The notes below the pieces were generated by a model. The model was not told where the DNA came from. It was given only the letters and a program-made list of their open reading frames with translations, and made no database searches. Made by a program: the position numbers and the translations under genes. A stretch of 64,000 nucleotides of DNA, from assembly GCF_022810405.1 (NCBI RefSeq), contig NZ_JALGQE010000016.1, positions 30,703 to 94,702 of the forward strand, read 5' to 3'. Numbering within the stretch: the stretch's first letter is position 1; each line of letters begins with the position of its first letter. Below, one piece after another: positions 1 through 9,551 of this stretch. The stretch comes from Rhodococcus sp. ARC_M5 (GTDB lineage Bacteria; Actinomycetota; Actinomycetes; Mycobacteriales; Mycobacteriaceae).

Positions 1-983
1 GCCGCAGCAAGTTCCGTTTCTGTCGCAGTTCGGAACGGAGACGCCGAGTGGTCGACCTGCGGGTGCGCAGCCTGCCCTCGTGTGGCTCGCAAACTGAGTA
101 CCACGGAGATCGCAAGAATCGACGAGATGACACCGAGCGAGACGGCGGTGGGGATGTAGAACACGTCGACCTTGAGTGCCATCTTGATGCCGACCCAGAT
201 CAGGACCAACGCCAGTCCCACCTTCAGGTACACGAATCGGTGCATCAGGTCCGCGAGCAGAAAGTACATCGCGCGCAGGCCGAGAATGGCGAATGCGTTG
301 GCGGTGAACACCAGGAAGGGGATGTCGGTGACGGCAAAGATCGCCGGGATGGAATCGACAGCGAAGACGATGTCGGTGACCTCGACGAGGACCAGCACCG
401 CCAACAGTGGAGTGGCCAACGCGACGCCCCCGATGCGCACCACGAATTTCTGCCCGTAGAACGCGTCGGTCATGGGAACGTAGCGACGAAACAGCCGCAG
501 AGCTCGAGACTGCTCAGGATCGAGGTGCTCGTTGCGTTGACGCACCATCCGGTAGCCGGTGAAGATCAAGAACGCAGCGAAGAGGTAGAGCACCGCGCTG
601 AAGCTGGCGATGAGGGCAGATCCCCCGGCAATGAAGATGCCGCGAAAGACCAGAGCACCGAGTACACCGAAGAACAGGACGCGGTGTTGCAGCTCTCTTG
701 GCACCGCGAAATACGTGAAGATGATGGCCCACACGAATACGTTGTCGACCGCCAGCGACTTCTCGATCAAGTAGCCGGCGAAGTATTGCTGGCCGAACTC
801 TGCACCGGCAGTGGCCCAGATCAATACTCCGAAACCGACGCCGAAGGCGACCCAGATACCTGACCAGACAGCCGCTTCGCGCACTCCGATGACGTGTGCT
901 CGCCGATGAGCGAACAAATCGACCGCGAGCATGGCGACGATGAAGCCGAGTACTGCCACCCAAGCCCAGAATGGAACGGACAT
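1..983 (-). CDS. TerC/Alx-family integral membrane protein (3' end outside window)
   Basis: The minus frame is open from the ATG at 983 to the window edge, giving 327 codons with no stop, so the C-terminus lies outside. The translation is a polytopic membrane protein with TerC-family signatures: SLAVDNVFVW around residue 70, and EVTDIVFAVDSIPA further on, in which the acidic residues are characteristic of the family. TerC/Alx proteins are implicated in metal efflux, manganese in the best-studied cases, at the cytoplasmic membrane. The start is fixed by GGAGGT at 993-988, four bases upstream. That Shine-Dalgarno sequence is buried in a hairpin of a predicted manganese riboswitch, which supports a Mn-export role over tellurite resistance. 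Confidence 0.9.
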   Translation of the reverse strand, partial: MSVPFWAWVAVLGFIVAMLAVDLFAHRRAHVIGVREAAVWSGIWVAFGVGFGVLIWATAGAEFGQQYFAGYLIEKSLAVDNVFVWAIIFTYFAVPRELQHRVLFFGVLGALVFRGIFIAGGSALIASFSAVLYLFAAFLIFTGYRMVRQRNEHLDPEQSRALRLFRRYVPMTDAFYGQKFVVRIGGVALATPLLAVLVLVEVTDIVFAVDSIPAIFAVTDIPFLVFTANAFAILGLRAMYFLLADLMHRFVYLKVGLALVLIWVGIKMALKVDVFYIPTAVSLGVISSILAISVVLSLRATRGQAAHPQVDHSASPFRTATETELAA

Positions 984-1097
984 GACAACCTCCAGTTCTG
1001 TGAACTGGAGGTCTCTCCCGCCCGACGCGGGCCGCTCGCCGGGCCCGGATTGCCGGGCCGTGGTGACGACGAAGCTGCTGGGGGATACTCCCCTCCT
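984..1097 (-). promoter_or_regulatory. yybP-ykoY (manganese) riboswitch upstream of the TerC gene
   Basis: Read on the minus strand, the leader begins GGAGGGGAGTA (1096-1086), continues through GTCGTCA and a GC-rich stem, and ends in GAGACCTCC (1015-1007). GGGGAGTA, GTCGTCA and RAGACC are conserved stretches of the yybP-ykoY Mn2+ aptamer, and GGAGG with CCTCC forms its P1 helix. The 3' strand of P1 is also the 5' arm of a perfect 11-bp hairpin, ACCTCCAGTTC (1012-1002) with GAACTGGAGGT (998-988), whose second arm contains the ribosome-binding site. This is a classic translational ON switch: P1 formation with Mn2+ frees the RBS. The motif match was made by eye, without a covariance model. Confidence 0.85.
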
Positions 1098-1157
1098 GGG
1101 GCCATATTGAACCAGGACCTCGGCCCGGGATCAAGGATTCTTAGCGCACCTCAATAT

Positions 1158-1688
1158 TCACCGAATCTTGAAGATCACGAACCGCTGAACGAGGAAGTTG
1201 ATGACCGTCGCCGTTCCCTGCGCGATGACGAAGGCCACGTTGGCGTACCAGAAGCCGTCGGGAAGGGCCTGGTAGAGCCAGGTATAGATGCCGACCTGGA
1301 CGGCGAAGGTGACTCCGTACAGCGCGACGACAGCGAGGAACCGGGCACGCGACGGTGCCGCGTTGAACGTCCACCGGCGGTTGATCAGGTACGCCGTGGT
1401 GGTGCCGAGCACGAAGCCGATCGCCTTGGCCAGCGTCACACCGACGCCGAACACGAAATGCAGGATCAGATTGACACCCTGGTCGACGATTGCCGACAGC
1501 ACACCCGTGGCCAAGAACCGCACTACCTGGGTCTTGAGATCGAGGGCCGCGTCGGCGATGTTTTCGGTCAGCGGCAGCTCGACGGGTAGCGGGACGTGAT
1601 GCTGCAACTCTTCGTCCTGGGGCGACCAGTCGTCGTCCGTCGAGCCTTCTTCTGCGGAGCGGTCGGGGGTGGGCACGAGGACTGACAC
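1158..1688 (-). CDS. GtrA-family membrane protein (Rv3789-like)
   Basis: The 176-residue product has an unstructured N-terminal extension of about 45 acidic and Ser-rich residues, then four hydrophobic segments of the GtrA family, ending in the typical NFLVQRFVIFKIR. GtrA proteins act with polyprenyl-phosphate-linked sugars in the membrane. The M. tuberculosis homologue Rv3789 sits immediately before dprE1 and has been linked to arabinan synthesis and AftA recruitment. Here it lies near dprE1 but on the opposite strand, separated by another membrane-protein gene. The start is a GTG at 1688. No ribosome-binding site stands out. Confidence 0.85.
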   Translation of the reverse strand: MSVLVPTPDRSAEEGSTDDDWSPQDEELQHHVPLPVELPLTENIADAALDLKTQVVRFLATGVLSAIVDQGVNLILHFVFGVGVTLAKAIGFVLGTTTAYLINRRWTFNAAPSRARFLAVVALYGVTFAVQVGIYTWLYQALPDGFWYANVAFVIAQGTATVINFLVQRFVIFKIR

Positions 1689-1950
1689 TAGCGGCTCGCC
1701 GTTGGCAGGTGGCGTTCCTTGCCGGTCCTCATTCGTCTACGACATATGCAAGTAGCTTGTCCATGTGATGACGGCGCACGAAGTTTCGGCCAAGCACTGT
1801 TCGTGCTCCGGGGCGGCCGGACCCCGAAACGACTCACACCTGACGTCGACGTTCCTCGACAGCGCGGTAACTGCATTCTGGCGGCTACGACCGTGATCTC
1901 TCCGGGCAGAGTTGGTCTGGTGACGTCACAGTCGAATGTGGCCGACCTCG

Positions 1951-3609
1951 CTACGCTGGTGGGCACCCTTCGTCATAGACCCAGAGATGCGCTTCGCCCG
2001 CGATCAGAAACGGACGGTAGGTCCGAACGGAGTCGGCCTCGCGGTCGGGCTGCGGTGCCGCGGCGACCAAGTAACAGGACCTGTTTCCTGGAAACTTCCA
2101 CGATCCCGGTGGCGACATACCCACTGCCGAGTGGAAGCCGTTCCACTCCAGACCGGCATTGATGTCGGTTGCTGGCACGCCGGCGGCGACCAACGCCTCG
2201 GCAGCATCCCAGCGTGCACCGTCGTAGGCGAATCCGGCGGCGGTGATGGCCGTCGAGAATGCTGCGAGAACTGCGAGAACAGCGCCCACCGCAACTCTTC
2301 TGATGATCAGCTGGCTACCCCGAACCTGAGCAACAGAATCCGCCGGACGCTTGGCGAGCACCATCGCAAGCAACGGCGGCACAGCCAGCAGCCAGTAACG
2401 GTCGTAGAGAGTCTGACCGGACAATGCACTGGCGAGGTTTCCGAGAACCACCAGTGTCACGAATATCCCCAGAACGGGGTCGGTACTGCGTGCCCGCTGC
2501 ACCAGGATGCCGGCCAGCAGCACTGCGGAGATACATGCGAGCGAGACAACCAATGTCCATGACGAGATGGGGAAAATCTCTGCAGGACGGCTGTTTCCTG
2601 CTGCCCAGTAGGGGCCCGCCGGATCCAGGTAATTACCGACGAAGAAGGCTCTTCTCCCGAAGTAGTCCACGGCCACGACCGCAACAGCCGCCGTTACCAC
2701 TGCGGCCAGAAGCGGGACCCGCCCCCACCTCCACGGGCGGGCGACCAGCAGCAATGCCGGTGACACAACAAGCGCCAGCAGAAAATAACCCTGTGCCAAT
2801 ACGGTTCCGCCGACCCTGATCAGGTTCTCTGGAACCGCAATCACCGGTGGGTCTCCGGCACCGTACGACTGGCGCCCGAGTTCGAACCCGACCATTGCCA
2901 GACCGAGCACAGCGCCAACGCAGCCGATTGTGATCACATCTCGCCGCCGGTGTGACCTCAACGCGAACGTGATGCCGACCAGGAGCACCGCTGCAGGCGC
3001 TGCAAGCGCTTGCTCGCGGATCGTGAAGCCCCAGAATCCGACACCGATCGATGCCACGAGCAGCGGTATCGACTGCCCCCGCAGAGCCCTACGTCCGACG
3101 GCGAGACAGACCATGATCGCTGCCATCGCGGGTACGTCGAGCATGAAGCTCGTAGCAAGCAACCCGAACCCAGGCCAGACCGCGACGATCAGTACCGCGA
3201 GCGAGGCTCGGACCCGTCCTGCCGTGGTGACGACCAGGTCGTACACAGCCGCGAGTGCGACCACGCTCAACGCCGCTACGAAGAGATGTTGGGCCACCAA
3301 GGAACGGGCAAGTGGCCCCAGCACCACGAATTGCCCGAACAGCGCCGACCTGTTCCAGCCCAGCAGTTCGATGTGCCCGCTGTATCCGAAAGTCTGCGCG
3401 ATCCGGCCGTAGGACCAGGCGTCGTTGTGCGGAATGGCCAGCCCTCCCGAGACCGTCGCGAGAACCAGTGGCACCGCCACACCCAACAATGCGGCCGACG
3501 CAAGCAATATCCAGACGGCCCAACCAGTCGGCTTGACGCCGCCTTCGCCGGCACGTGAGGGTTCGCCCCGCAACGTGTCCACCGTGGCAGGGGGAGGAAT
3601 TCGCGTCAT
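1951..3609 (-). CDS. Polytopic membrane protein, probable GT-C-type glycosyltransferase-like
   Basis: About 552 residues with roughly ten or more hydrophobic segments. The loop after the first segment reads AIPHNDAWSYGRIAQTFGY, which places an acidic residue where GT-C glycosyltransferases carry their catalytic Asp. This is followed by alternating TM segments typical of ArnT/PMT-like proteins. A small soluble C-terminal region contains LEWNGFHSA. I chose the ATG at 3609 because MTRIPPPATV starts a plausible cytoplasmic tail with AAGG seven bases upstream. The 88 upstream codons of the open frame look non-coding. It lies between gtrA and dprE1, so a role in envelope glycan assembly is inferred from position only. 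Donor and acceptor are unknown. Confidence 0.7.
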   Translation of the reverse strand: MTRIPPPATVDTLRGEPSRAGEGGVKPTGWAVWILLASAALLGVAVPLVLATVSGGLAIPHNDAWSYGRIAQTFGYSGHIELLGWNRSALFGQFVVLGPLARSLVAQHLFVAALSVVALAAVYDLVVTTAGRVRASLAVLIVAVWPGFGLLATSFMLDVPAMAAIMVCLAVGRRALRGQSIPLLVASIGVGFWGFTIREQALAAPAAVLLVGITFALRSHRRRDVITIGCVGAVLGLAMVGFELGRQSYGAGDPPVIAVPENLIRVGGTVLAQGYFLLALVVSPALLLVARPWRWGRVPLLAAVVTAAVAVVAVDYFGRRAFFVGNYLDPAGPYWAAGNSRPAEIFPISSWTLVVSLACISAVLLAGILVQRARSTDPVLGIFVTLVVLGNLASALSGQTLYDRYWLLAVPPLLAMVLAKRPADSVAQVRGSQLIIRRVAVGAVLAVLAAFSTAITAAGFAYDGARWDAAEALVAAGVPATDINAGLEWNGFHSAVGMSPPGSWKFPGNRSCYLVAAAPQPDREADSVRTYRPFLIAGEAHLWVYDEGCPPA

Positions 3610-3980
3610 CGACAACCTTGTTCGGTCAGTTCGCCCGCGTGCGGCTCGCTGAAGTTCGGATCCGCTGGCGCGTCGGTGTGGGACGGACGACGACCGCAGT
3701 CTGGCAACTTCGTCAGTATGCCGACCAGAGCTCACATGGCTGGGCGACACCCTGACCGGCAGACAACATGATTCCGACATGGATACAACCGTTCCGTGCA
3801 GGATTCTGTGCGCTGAGACGACTACCCCCTGACCGGACCTCACTCCGTCGAGGTTGTGCATGGAAGCAACCAACGGCGCTTGTGCTGAACAGACACTTCT
3901 CCCCGGCCGGTCGGTGGATCTCAGCAGTCGTCAGTCCTGGTGAGCTGGTTCCCATCGCAATGCGGGTACCCTCTTGAGCG
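3610..3980. other. Divergent intergenic region before dprE1
   Basis: This 371-bp gap separates the minus-strand membrane-protein gene from plus-strand dprE1 and must hold both promoters. TACCCT at 3967-3972, eight bases before the dprE1 ATG, resembles an actinobacterial -10 element, but no convincing -35 accompanies it. No repeat, RNA gene or credible small ORF was seen. Confidence 0.4.
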
Positions 3981-5432
3981 ATGTCCACGACAGCCGACGA
4001 CGCACTCTTCCCCCTGGAACCACAGGCCGGGAACACTGCGCCGCTACCCACGCAGACCCGCACACTCACCGGTTGGGGCCGCACTGCGCCCTCCACGGGA
4101 GAGGTGCTCTCGACCTCCGACCCCGAGCTCATCGCGAACGCGGTCAAGCAGGTCGCCGAGCAGAACGACTCCAAGCCGGCCCACCTCCGACGCGGCGTCA
4201 TCGCCCGCGGCCTCGGCCGCTCCTACGGTGACAACGCGCAGAACTCCGGCGGCCTGGTCATCGACATGAATGCCTTGAACGGCATTCACAGCATCGACGC
4301 GTCGACGCGGATCGTCGACGTCGACGGCGGCGTCAACCTCGACCAGCTGATGCGAGCGGCGCTGCCGTTCGGTCTGTGGGTACCGGTGTTGCCGGGTACT
4401 CGTCAGGTCACCATCGGTGGTGCCATCGGCACGGACATCCACGGCAAGAACCATCACAGCGCGGGTAGCTTCGGCAACCACGTCCGGTCGATGGAACTGC
4501 TCACCGCGGACGGTCAGATCCGCCATCTGACACCGTCGGGCAAGAACGCCAAGCTCTTCTGGGCGACGGTCGGCGGCAACGGCCTGACCGGCATCATCCT
4601 GCGCGCGACCATCGAGATGACGCCAACGGAAACGGCCTACTTCATCGCCGACGGGGACGTCACCAGCACCCTCGACGAGACCATCGCCCTGCACAGCGAC
4701 GGCAGCGAGAACAACTACGACTACTCGAGTGCCTGGTTCGACGCGGTCGCTCCGCCGCCCAAGCTCGGCCGCGCAGCCCTCTCCCGTGGATCGCTTGCAA
4801 CGCTGGACCAGCTGCCCGCCAAACTTCAGAAGGACCCGCTGCGGTTCAACGCCAAACCGCTGGTGACGTTCCCGGACGTGTTCCCCAACGGCCTGGCCAA
4901 CAAGTACACGTTCTCCGCCGTCGGCGAGGTCTGGTACCGCAAGGCCGGCAACTACCGGAACAAGGTTCAGAGCCTGACGGCGTTCTATCACCCGCTGGAC
5001 ATGTTCGGTGAGTGGAACCGCGCCTACGGCTCCAAGGGATTCCTGCAGTACCAGTTCGTGGTGCCGCCGGAGGCCATCGACGAGTTCAAGAAGATCATCG
5101 TCGACATCCAGAAGTCCGGGCACTACTCGTTCCTCAACGTGTTCAAGCTGTTCGGACCCGGAAACAAAGCGCCACTGAGCTTTCCGATTCCCGGATGGAA
5201 CATCTGCGTCGACTTCCCGATCAAGCCGGGCTTGAACGAATTCGTCCGCGAACTCGACAAGCGGGTGCTCGAATTCGGTGGTCGTCTCTACACCGCGAAG
5301 GACTCGCGCACCGACGCCGAGACGTTCCACTCGATGTACCCGCGGATCGACGAATGGATCAAGGTTCGCCGATCCGTTGACCCCACAGGCGTTTTCGCCT
5401 CCGATATGGCAAGAAGGTTGGAACTGCTGTGA
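3981..5432 (+). CDS. dprE1: Decaprenylphosphoryl-beta-D-ribose 2'-oxidase DprE1
   Basis: This 483-residue FAD-linked oxidase performs the first half of the epimerisation of decaprenyl-phospho-ribose to decaprenyl-phospho-arabinose, the only known arabinan donor. The FAD-binding PCMH-type domain is clear: [13 protein letters not shown] near residue 78 and [20 protein letters not shown] near residue 138. The C-terminal substrate domain carries [14 protein letters not shown]. Its cysteine, residue 409 here, corresponds to Cys387 of M. tuberculosis DprE1, the residue modified by benzothiazinones. The stop overlaps the dprE2 start (GTGA), so the two are translationally coupled, as expected for partner enzymes. 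Confidence 0.97.
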   Translation: MSTTADDALFPLEPQAGNTAPLPTQTRTLTGWGRTAPSTGEVLSTSDPELIANAVKQVAEQNDSKPAHLRRGVIARGLGRSYGDNAQNSGGLVIDMNALNGIHSIDASTRIVDVDGGVNLDQLMRAALPFGLWVPVLPGTRQVTIGGAIGTDIHGKNHHSAGSFGNHVRSMELLTADGQIRHLTPSGKNAKLFWATVGGNGLTGIILRATIEMTPTETAYFIADGDVTSTLDETIALHSDGSENNYDYSSAWFDAVAPPPKLGRAALSRGSLATLDQLPAKLQKDPLRFNAKPLVTFPDVFPNGLANKYTFSAVGEVWYRKAGNYRNKVQSLTAFYHPLDMFGEWNRAYGSKGFLQYQFVVPPEAIDEFKKIIVDIQKSGHYSFLNVFKLFGPGNKAPLSFPIPGWNICVDFPIKPGLNEFVRELDKRVLEFGGRLYTAKDSRTDAETFHSMYPRIDEWIKVRRSVDPTGVFASDMARRLELL

Positions 5433-6193
5433 CGATAGATGCCGTCGGTAACCCCCAGACGATTCTGGTTCTGGGTGGCACCAGCGAGATCGGTCTCGCG
5501 ATCACCGAGGAGTACCTGTCGAAGTCCCCGGCACGTGTCATCCTCGCTGCGCTGCCGAACGATCCGCTGCGCGAAAGTGCCGTCGCACAACTGACGGCCA
5601 AGGGCGCGAAGGCCGTCGACGTCATCGACTTCGATGCACTCGACACCGCCTCGCACCCGAAAGTCATCGACGCGGCCTGGGCCAAGGGTGACGTCGACGT
5701 CGCCATCGTGGCTTTCGCCGTCGACTTCGATGCCGAGCAGCTCTGGCAGGACCAGCGCAAGGCCGTCCTCGCCGCGAACATCAACTACACCGCCTCCGTC
5801 TCGGTCGGCGTGCTGCTGGGCGAGAAGATGAAGGCGCAGGCCTACGGCCGCATCATCGTCATGTCCTCGGTGGCAGGCGAGCGGGTACGTCGCTCCAACT
5901 TCGTCTACGGCTCCACCAAGGCCGGACTCGACGGGTTCTACCTCGGACTCGGAGAAGCGTTGCGCGAGTTCGGACCTCGGGTCACCGTCGTTCGCCCGGG
6001 CATGGTGCGCACCAAGTTCAGCGCGCACGTCAAGGAAGCCCCGATGACGGTCGACAAGGAGGTCATCGCGAAGCTCGCGGTGAACGCGTCACGCAAGGGC
6101 ACTCCACTCATCTGGACTCCTGCGCCGTGGCGTCTGGTGATGATGGTGCTGCGGCACGTACCGCGGCCGATCTTCCGCAAGCTGCCCATCTGA
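5429..6193 (+). CDS. dprE2: Decaprenylphospho-2-keto-D-erythropentose reductase DprE2
   Basis: A 254-residue short-chain dehydrogenase/reductase that completes arabinose formation by NAD(P)H-dependent reduction of the DprE1 keto product. The Rossmann motif is [10 protein letters not shown] near the N-terminus. The catalytic residues appear as MSSVAGE followed by YGSTKAG (Tyr-x-x-x-Lys). The GTG start lies inside the dprE1 stop region. The order dprE1-dprE2-aftA matches mycobacteria. Confidence 0.96.
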   Translation: MTIDAVGNPQTILVLGGTSEIGLAITEEYLSKSPARVILAALPNDPLRESAVAQLTAKGAKAVDVIDFDALDTASHPKVIDAAWAKGDVDVAIVAFAVDFDAEQLWQDQRKAVLAANINYTASVSVGVLLGEKMKAQAYGRIIVMSSVAGERVRRSNFVYGSTKAGLDGFYLGLGEALREFGPRVTVVRPGMVRTKFSAHVKEAPMTVDKEVIAKLAVNASRKGTPLIWTPAPWRLVMMVLRHVPRPIFRKLPI

Positions 6194-6198
6194 TTTCG

Positions 6199-8088
6199 AT
6201 GACAATCGGGGTTGCACCGGCTCGAAGAACCGCCTCTGCCGTCGGCGAGATCGCTGCCGGTGTTCTTGTCGCCGTCGTGGTGGCGACGGTCGGGTTGTAC
6301 GCCTTCTCACTGGTTCAGTGGCCTGCGTTCAACTCGTCCAACGTCACCCGCGCCATCACGACGCTCGGGCAGGTGGTTGCCGCAGCACTGTTCGCCGCGT
6401 CGATCTACCTGTACCGGATTCACAAGTGGCCGTGGATCGCTCGGCTCGCAGCGTGGATCGGGCTGAGCGGATTCGTCACCGTCACCCTCGGGATGCCGCT
6501 GGCTGCAACCAAGCTCTACCTGTTCGGCATCTCCGTCGACCAGGAGTTTCGCACCGAATACCTGACGCGGCTGACGGACTCGGCGTCGTTGCGCGACATG
6601 ACGTACGCAGACATTCCGCCGTTCTACCCGGCCGGCTGGTTCTGGCTCGGCGGACGCGTCGGCAATCTGCTGGGCATGGACGGCTGGGAAGTGTTCAAGC
6701 CCTACGCAATCGGGCTGCTCGCCGTCACCGCTGTCGTGTCGTTCGTGCTGTGGAAGGCCCTGATCCGAGCCGACTGGGCCGTCGCCGTCAGCGCCGTCAC
6801 CACCGCACTCGTCGTCGCCCACGCCTCCCCCGAGGCATACAGCGCCGTGATCGTGATGCTCTTCGCTCCCGCGCTCGTCCTCGCCTGGGGAGCGCTGCAC
6901 CGCACCGCATCGGGTGGGTGGGGAGCGGTGGTCGGCACCGGGCTCTTCCTCGGCCTGGCCGCGACGTTCTACACCCTGTACCTCGGTTTGGCGGCGTTCA
7001 CCGTCGTACTCATGGCGCTGTTCGCCGCCGTCCTCGCCTATCGCGAGCGGAAGTCCTGGAACGTACTGGTTCCCATCGCGATCAAGGTCGCCGCGATCGC
7101 CGCGATCTCGGGCCTCATCGCCGCGACCGTGTGGCTGCCGTACCTGGTCGAATTCCTGCGCGGCGCGCCGAGCACATCGGGCACGGCCCTGCACTACCTA
7201 CCGGAAGCCGGTGCGACACTTCCGTTCCCGATGTTCGAGTTCTCCCTGATGGGCGTACTGTGCCTCATCGGCACGGTGTGGGTGGCGGTTCGATTCTCGT
7301 CCTCGCGCCGAGCGCAGGCACTCGGCGTCGGCGTCGTCTCCATCTACCTGTGGACGCTGCTCTCCATGGCCGCCACGGCCGCGGGCACCACGTTGCTCTC
7401 GTTCCGCCTCGAAGCCGTGCTGATCGTATTGCTCGGTAGCGCAGGCGTTTTCGGCTTCCTCGAAGGCAGCCACGCGATCTACCAGGCCATCAACGAGCCA
7501 CCGAAGTTCCGTATCGCCGCTGTCGTCGTAGCGGCCATCGGTGCCATGACCTACGCGCAGAACATCCCCCAGGTACTGCAGACCGAGATCACCGTCGCGT
7601 ACTCCGACACCGACGGCGACGGCAACCGCGCCGACATGCGCCCACCGAGCGCGGTCTCGTACTACCGCGAGGTCGACGCCGCCCTGACCGAGCAAACCCA
7701 GCGCCCGCGCGACGAGACCGTCGTACTGACCGCGGACACGTCGTTCCTCAGCTACTACCCGTACTTCGGCTTCCAAGGACTGACCTCGCACTACGCCAAC
7801 CCACTGGCGCAGTTCGATCAGCGAGCCGGCGCCATCGAGCAGTGGACCGAACTCGAGACACCCGATCAATTGATCGACGCGCTCGACAACAGCCAGTGGC
7901 GTGCGCCCGACGCCTTCCTGTTCCGCCGCGGCGCGGACGGCTACACGTTGAGACTGGCCGAGGACGTCTACCCCAACGATCCGAACGTGCGCCGCTACAC
8001 CGTCACCTTCCCCGATTCACTGTTCGAGGACCCACGCTTCACCGTGACCGATATCGGCCCCTTCGCTCTGGTGGTGCGCACGAGTTGA
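6199..8088 (+). CDS. aftA: Galactan 5-O-arabinofuranosyltransferase AftA
   Basis: The 629-residue GT-C membrane enzyme adds the first arabinofuranose residues from decaprenyl-phospho-arabinose onto galactan. It has multiple hydrophobic segments over the first ~430 residues. The long loop around residues 115-150 contains VDQEFRTEYLTRLTDSAS and DIPPFYPAGWFW, conserved in AftA. A soluble C-terminal domain of about 170 residues follows. The ATG at 6199 is five bases after the dprE2 stop. An upstream in-frame start would bury the first TM segment behind dprE2-overlapping sequence, so I rejected it. It closes a three-gene operon. Confidence 0.93.
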   Translation: MTIGVAPARRTASAVGEIAAGVLVAVVVATVGLYAFSLVQWPAFNSSNVTRAITTLGQVVAAALFAASIYLYRIHKWPWIARLAAWIGLSGFVTVTLGMPLAATKLYLFGISVDQEFRTEYLTRLTDSASLRDMTYADIPPFYPAGWFWLGGRVGNLLGMDGWEVFKPYAIGLLAVTAVVSFVLWKALIRADWAVAVSAVTTALVVAHASPEAYSAVIVMLFAPALVLAWGALHRTASGGWGAVVGTGLFLGLAATFYTLYLGLAAFTVVLMALFAAVLAYRERKSWNVLVPIAIKVAAIAAISGLIAATVWLPYLVEFLRGAPSTSGTALHYLPEAGATLPFPMFEFSLMGVLCLIGTVWVAVRFSSSRRAQALGVGVVSIYLWTLLSMAATAAGTTLLSFRLEAVLIVLLGSAGVFGFLEGSHAIYQAINEPPKFRIAAVVVAAIGAMTYAQNIPQVLQTEITVAYSDTDGDGNRADMRPPSAVSYYREVDAALTEQTQRPRDETVVLTADTSFLSYYPYFGFQGLTSHYANPLAQFDQRAGAIEQWTELETPDQLIDALDNSQWRAPDAFLFRRGADGYTLRLAEDVYPNDPNVRRYTVTFPDSLFEDPRFTVTDIGPFALVVRTS

Positions 8089-8099
8089 ACGCGAACGCA

Positions 8100-9110
8100 C
8101 TACCTCGGCGATGCGGTGTGAGATCGAAATTCCCTCGGTGAGCGTCCGGTCCATCGCGTGAAGGCGTGCGAGAAACTGGCGACGTCGCTGTAGCCGAGTT
8201 CGGCGGCGATCTCCCCTACCGTCACCGAACTGTCGAGCAGACGCACGGTCGCGCGCTCCTGAAGGAACGCCTGGCGCACCGCACGGAACGTGGTTCCCTC
8301 GTTGCCGAGCTTCCGTTTGAGGGAACTGGTCGAGATGGCCATTCTCCGTGCACAGTGCGCACTGTTCGTGCAGTCGCGGTCGGTGTCGAACAGCGCGCGC
8401 ACGGTGTCCGTGTACGACTTCGCGCGACGGCCGTCGACAGCCTTCTTCAGTTCCGCGATCCCGAGTTGATACGACAACGAATCGGAGAACCGGCATGCCT
8501 CGGCGAGGATGGACGCAGGCACGAAGACGAACGGTGACGGCGCATCGAACACGATCCGCCGGATCTCGTCGTCGTCGAGCGTATCCCGCACCGGCGTCGG
8601 GATATCGAGGTGAAGTTCGACCGCGTGCGCCGAGCCGGCGAGCATGCCGATCAAACGAAGAAGGCACGAACCGGCGTACGCGACAGCAATGCTGTCGAGC
8701 CCGTCGTCCCCCGTGCGCCCGGCGAGTCCGATGGTCAACCCTCGATCGGTGTGGTGGATGTGCACGGCGAGAGCCGTGGAAATCAGCGGTAGGAACTCCA
8801 GCAACTCGACCATCTCTGCCACCGATCCGGCACTGATCAGCGGGAGACTGAGACGGCCGAACGACGTGGGCTGCACGTATCGCGCGAACGTCGCGCCGAG
8901 CCGGAACCCCTGTTGGCGGTCGAGATCCGGGTACACCTCCCGAAACCACCGCAGCGGCACCTGTCCGTCGCGAGTGACCAGCTCCGTCATGCTGACGCCG
9001 TCACGAACCAAGATGCGCCGGAACGCCGCTTCGGCCCGCTCGCCCAGCGCGCCACTACCGAGCAGCTGCGCGAAGGCGAGCGGGGGCACTCCCGACTCCT
9101 CGACTCCCAC
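8100..9110 (-). CDS. AraC-family transcriptional regulator of the alkane hydroxylase cassette
   Basis: A regulator of about 336 residues. The N-terminal ~230 residues resemble the arabinose-binding-type domain of OruR-like AraC proteins (GFRLGATFARYVQPTSFG, LSLPLISAGSVAEM). The C-terminal ~100 residues form the double helix-turn-helix, including MAISTSSLKRKLGNEGTTF and VGEIAAELGYSDVASFSHAF. It is divergent from the ferredoxin-P450-reductase operon and shares its ~97-bp promoter region, so it probably activates that operon in response to its substrate, as in other CYP153 clusters. The start is uncertain: I give GTG at 9110, but TTG at 9119 is in frame and neither has a clear ribosome-binding site. 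Confidence 0.85.
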   Translation of the reverse strand: MGVEESGVPPLAFAQLLGSGALGERAEAAFRRILVRDGVSMTELVTRDGQVPLRWFREVYPDLDRQQGFRLGATFARYVQPTSFGRLSLPLISAGSVAEMVELLEFLPLISTALAVHIHHTDRGLTIGLAGRTGDDGLDSIAVAYAGSCLLRLIGMLAGSAHAVELHLDIPTPVRDTLDDDEIRRIVFDAPSPFVFVPASILAEACRFSDSLSYQLGIAELKKAVDGRRAKSYTDTVRALFDTDRDCTNSAHCARRMAISTSSLKRKLGNEGTTFRAVRQAFLQERATVRLLDSSVTVGEIAAELGYSDVASFSHAFTRWTGRSPREFRSHTASPR

Positions 9111-9207
9111 GTGAGCCAAATTAACAACAAATCGACGCGTTCGAGCCTGGTTCGGCAAGACCGTCGCAGAGAGACTTGGAACACAGTTACTCAGCGAGGA
9201 GAACACC

Positions 9208-9528
9208 ATGGCCGACGTCACCTTTGTCACGCACGACGGCGAGAAGCACGAGGCGCCGCTGACCGAGGGCACATCCCTCATGCAGATCGCCGTCGACAAC
9301 AACATCCCGGGTATCGACGGGGACTGCGGCGGCGAAGCAGCCTGCGGAACCTGTCACGTCGTCGTCGACGAGGCATGGAGCGACGTCGTCGGCACCAACG
9401 ACGAGGTCGAGGAAGACATGCTCGCCATGAACCCCGAGCGTGAGCCGACATCTCGGCTCTCGTGCCAGATGACCGCGCGCGAATCCTGGGACGGCTTGAC
9501 GGTCCGCGTTCCCGAATTCCAGATCTGA
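9208..9528 (+). CDS. [2Fe-2S] ferredoxin of the CYP153 electron-transfer chain
   Basis: A 106-residue adrenodoxin/putidaredoxin-type ferredoxin. The cluster ligands are Cys40, Cys46 and Cys49 in GDCGGEAACGTC, and Cys86 in RLSCQM. It passes single electrons from the flavin reductase encoded two genes downstream to the P450. GAGGAG lies a few bases before the ATG. It is the first gene of a tight operon, with 23 bp to the P450 start. The order ferredoxin-CYP153-reductase is the one known for bacterial medium-chain alkane hydroxylases (ahpGHI-type). Confidence 0.95.
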   Translation: MADVTFVTHDGEKHEAPLTEGTSLMQIAVDNNIPGIDGDCGGEAACGTCHVVVDEAWSDVVGTNDEVEEDMLAMNPEREPTSRLSCQMTARESWDGLTVRVPEFQI

Positions 9529-9551
9529 CCTGCGGACCGGAGGAGAGAACA

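Noticed and set aside
4044..5330. 428-codon open frame antisense to dprE1
   Set aside because: Complementary-frame artefact; composition follows the dprE1 codon pattern.
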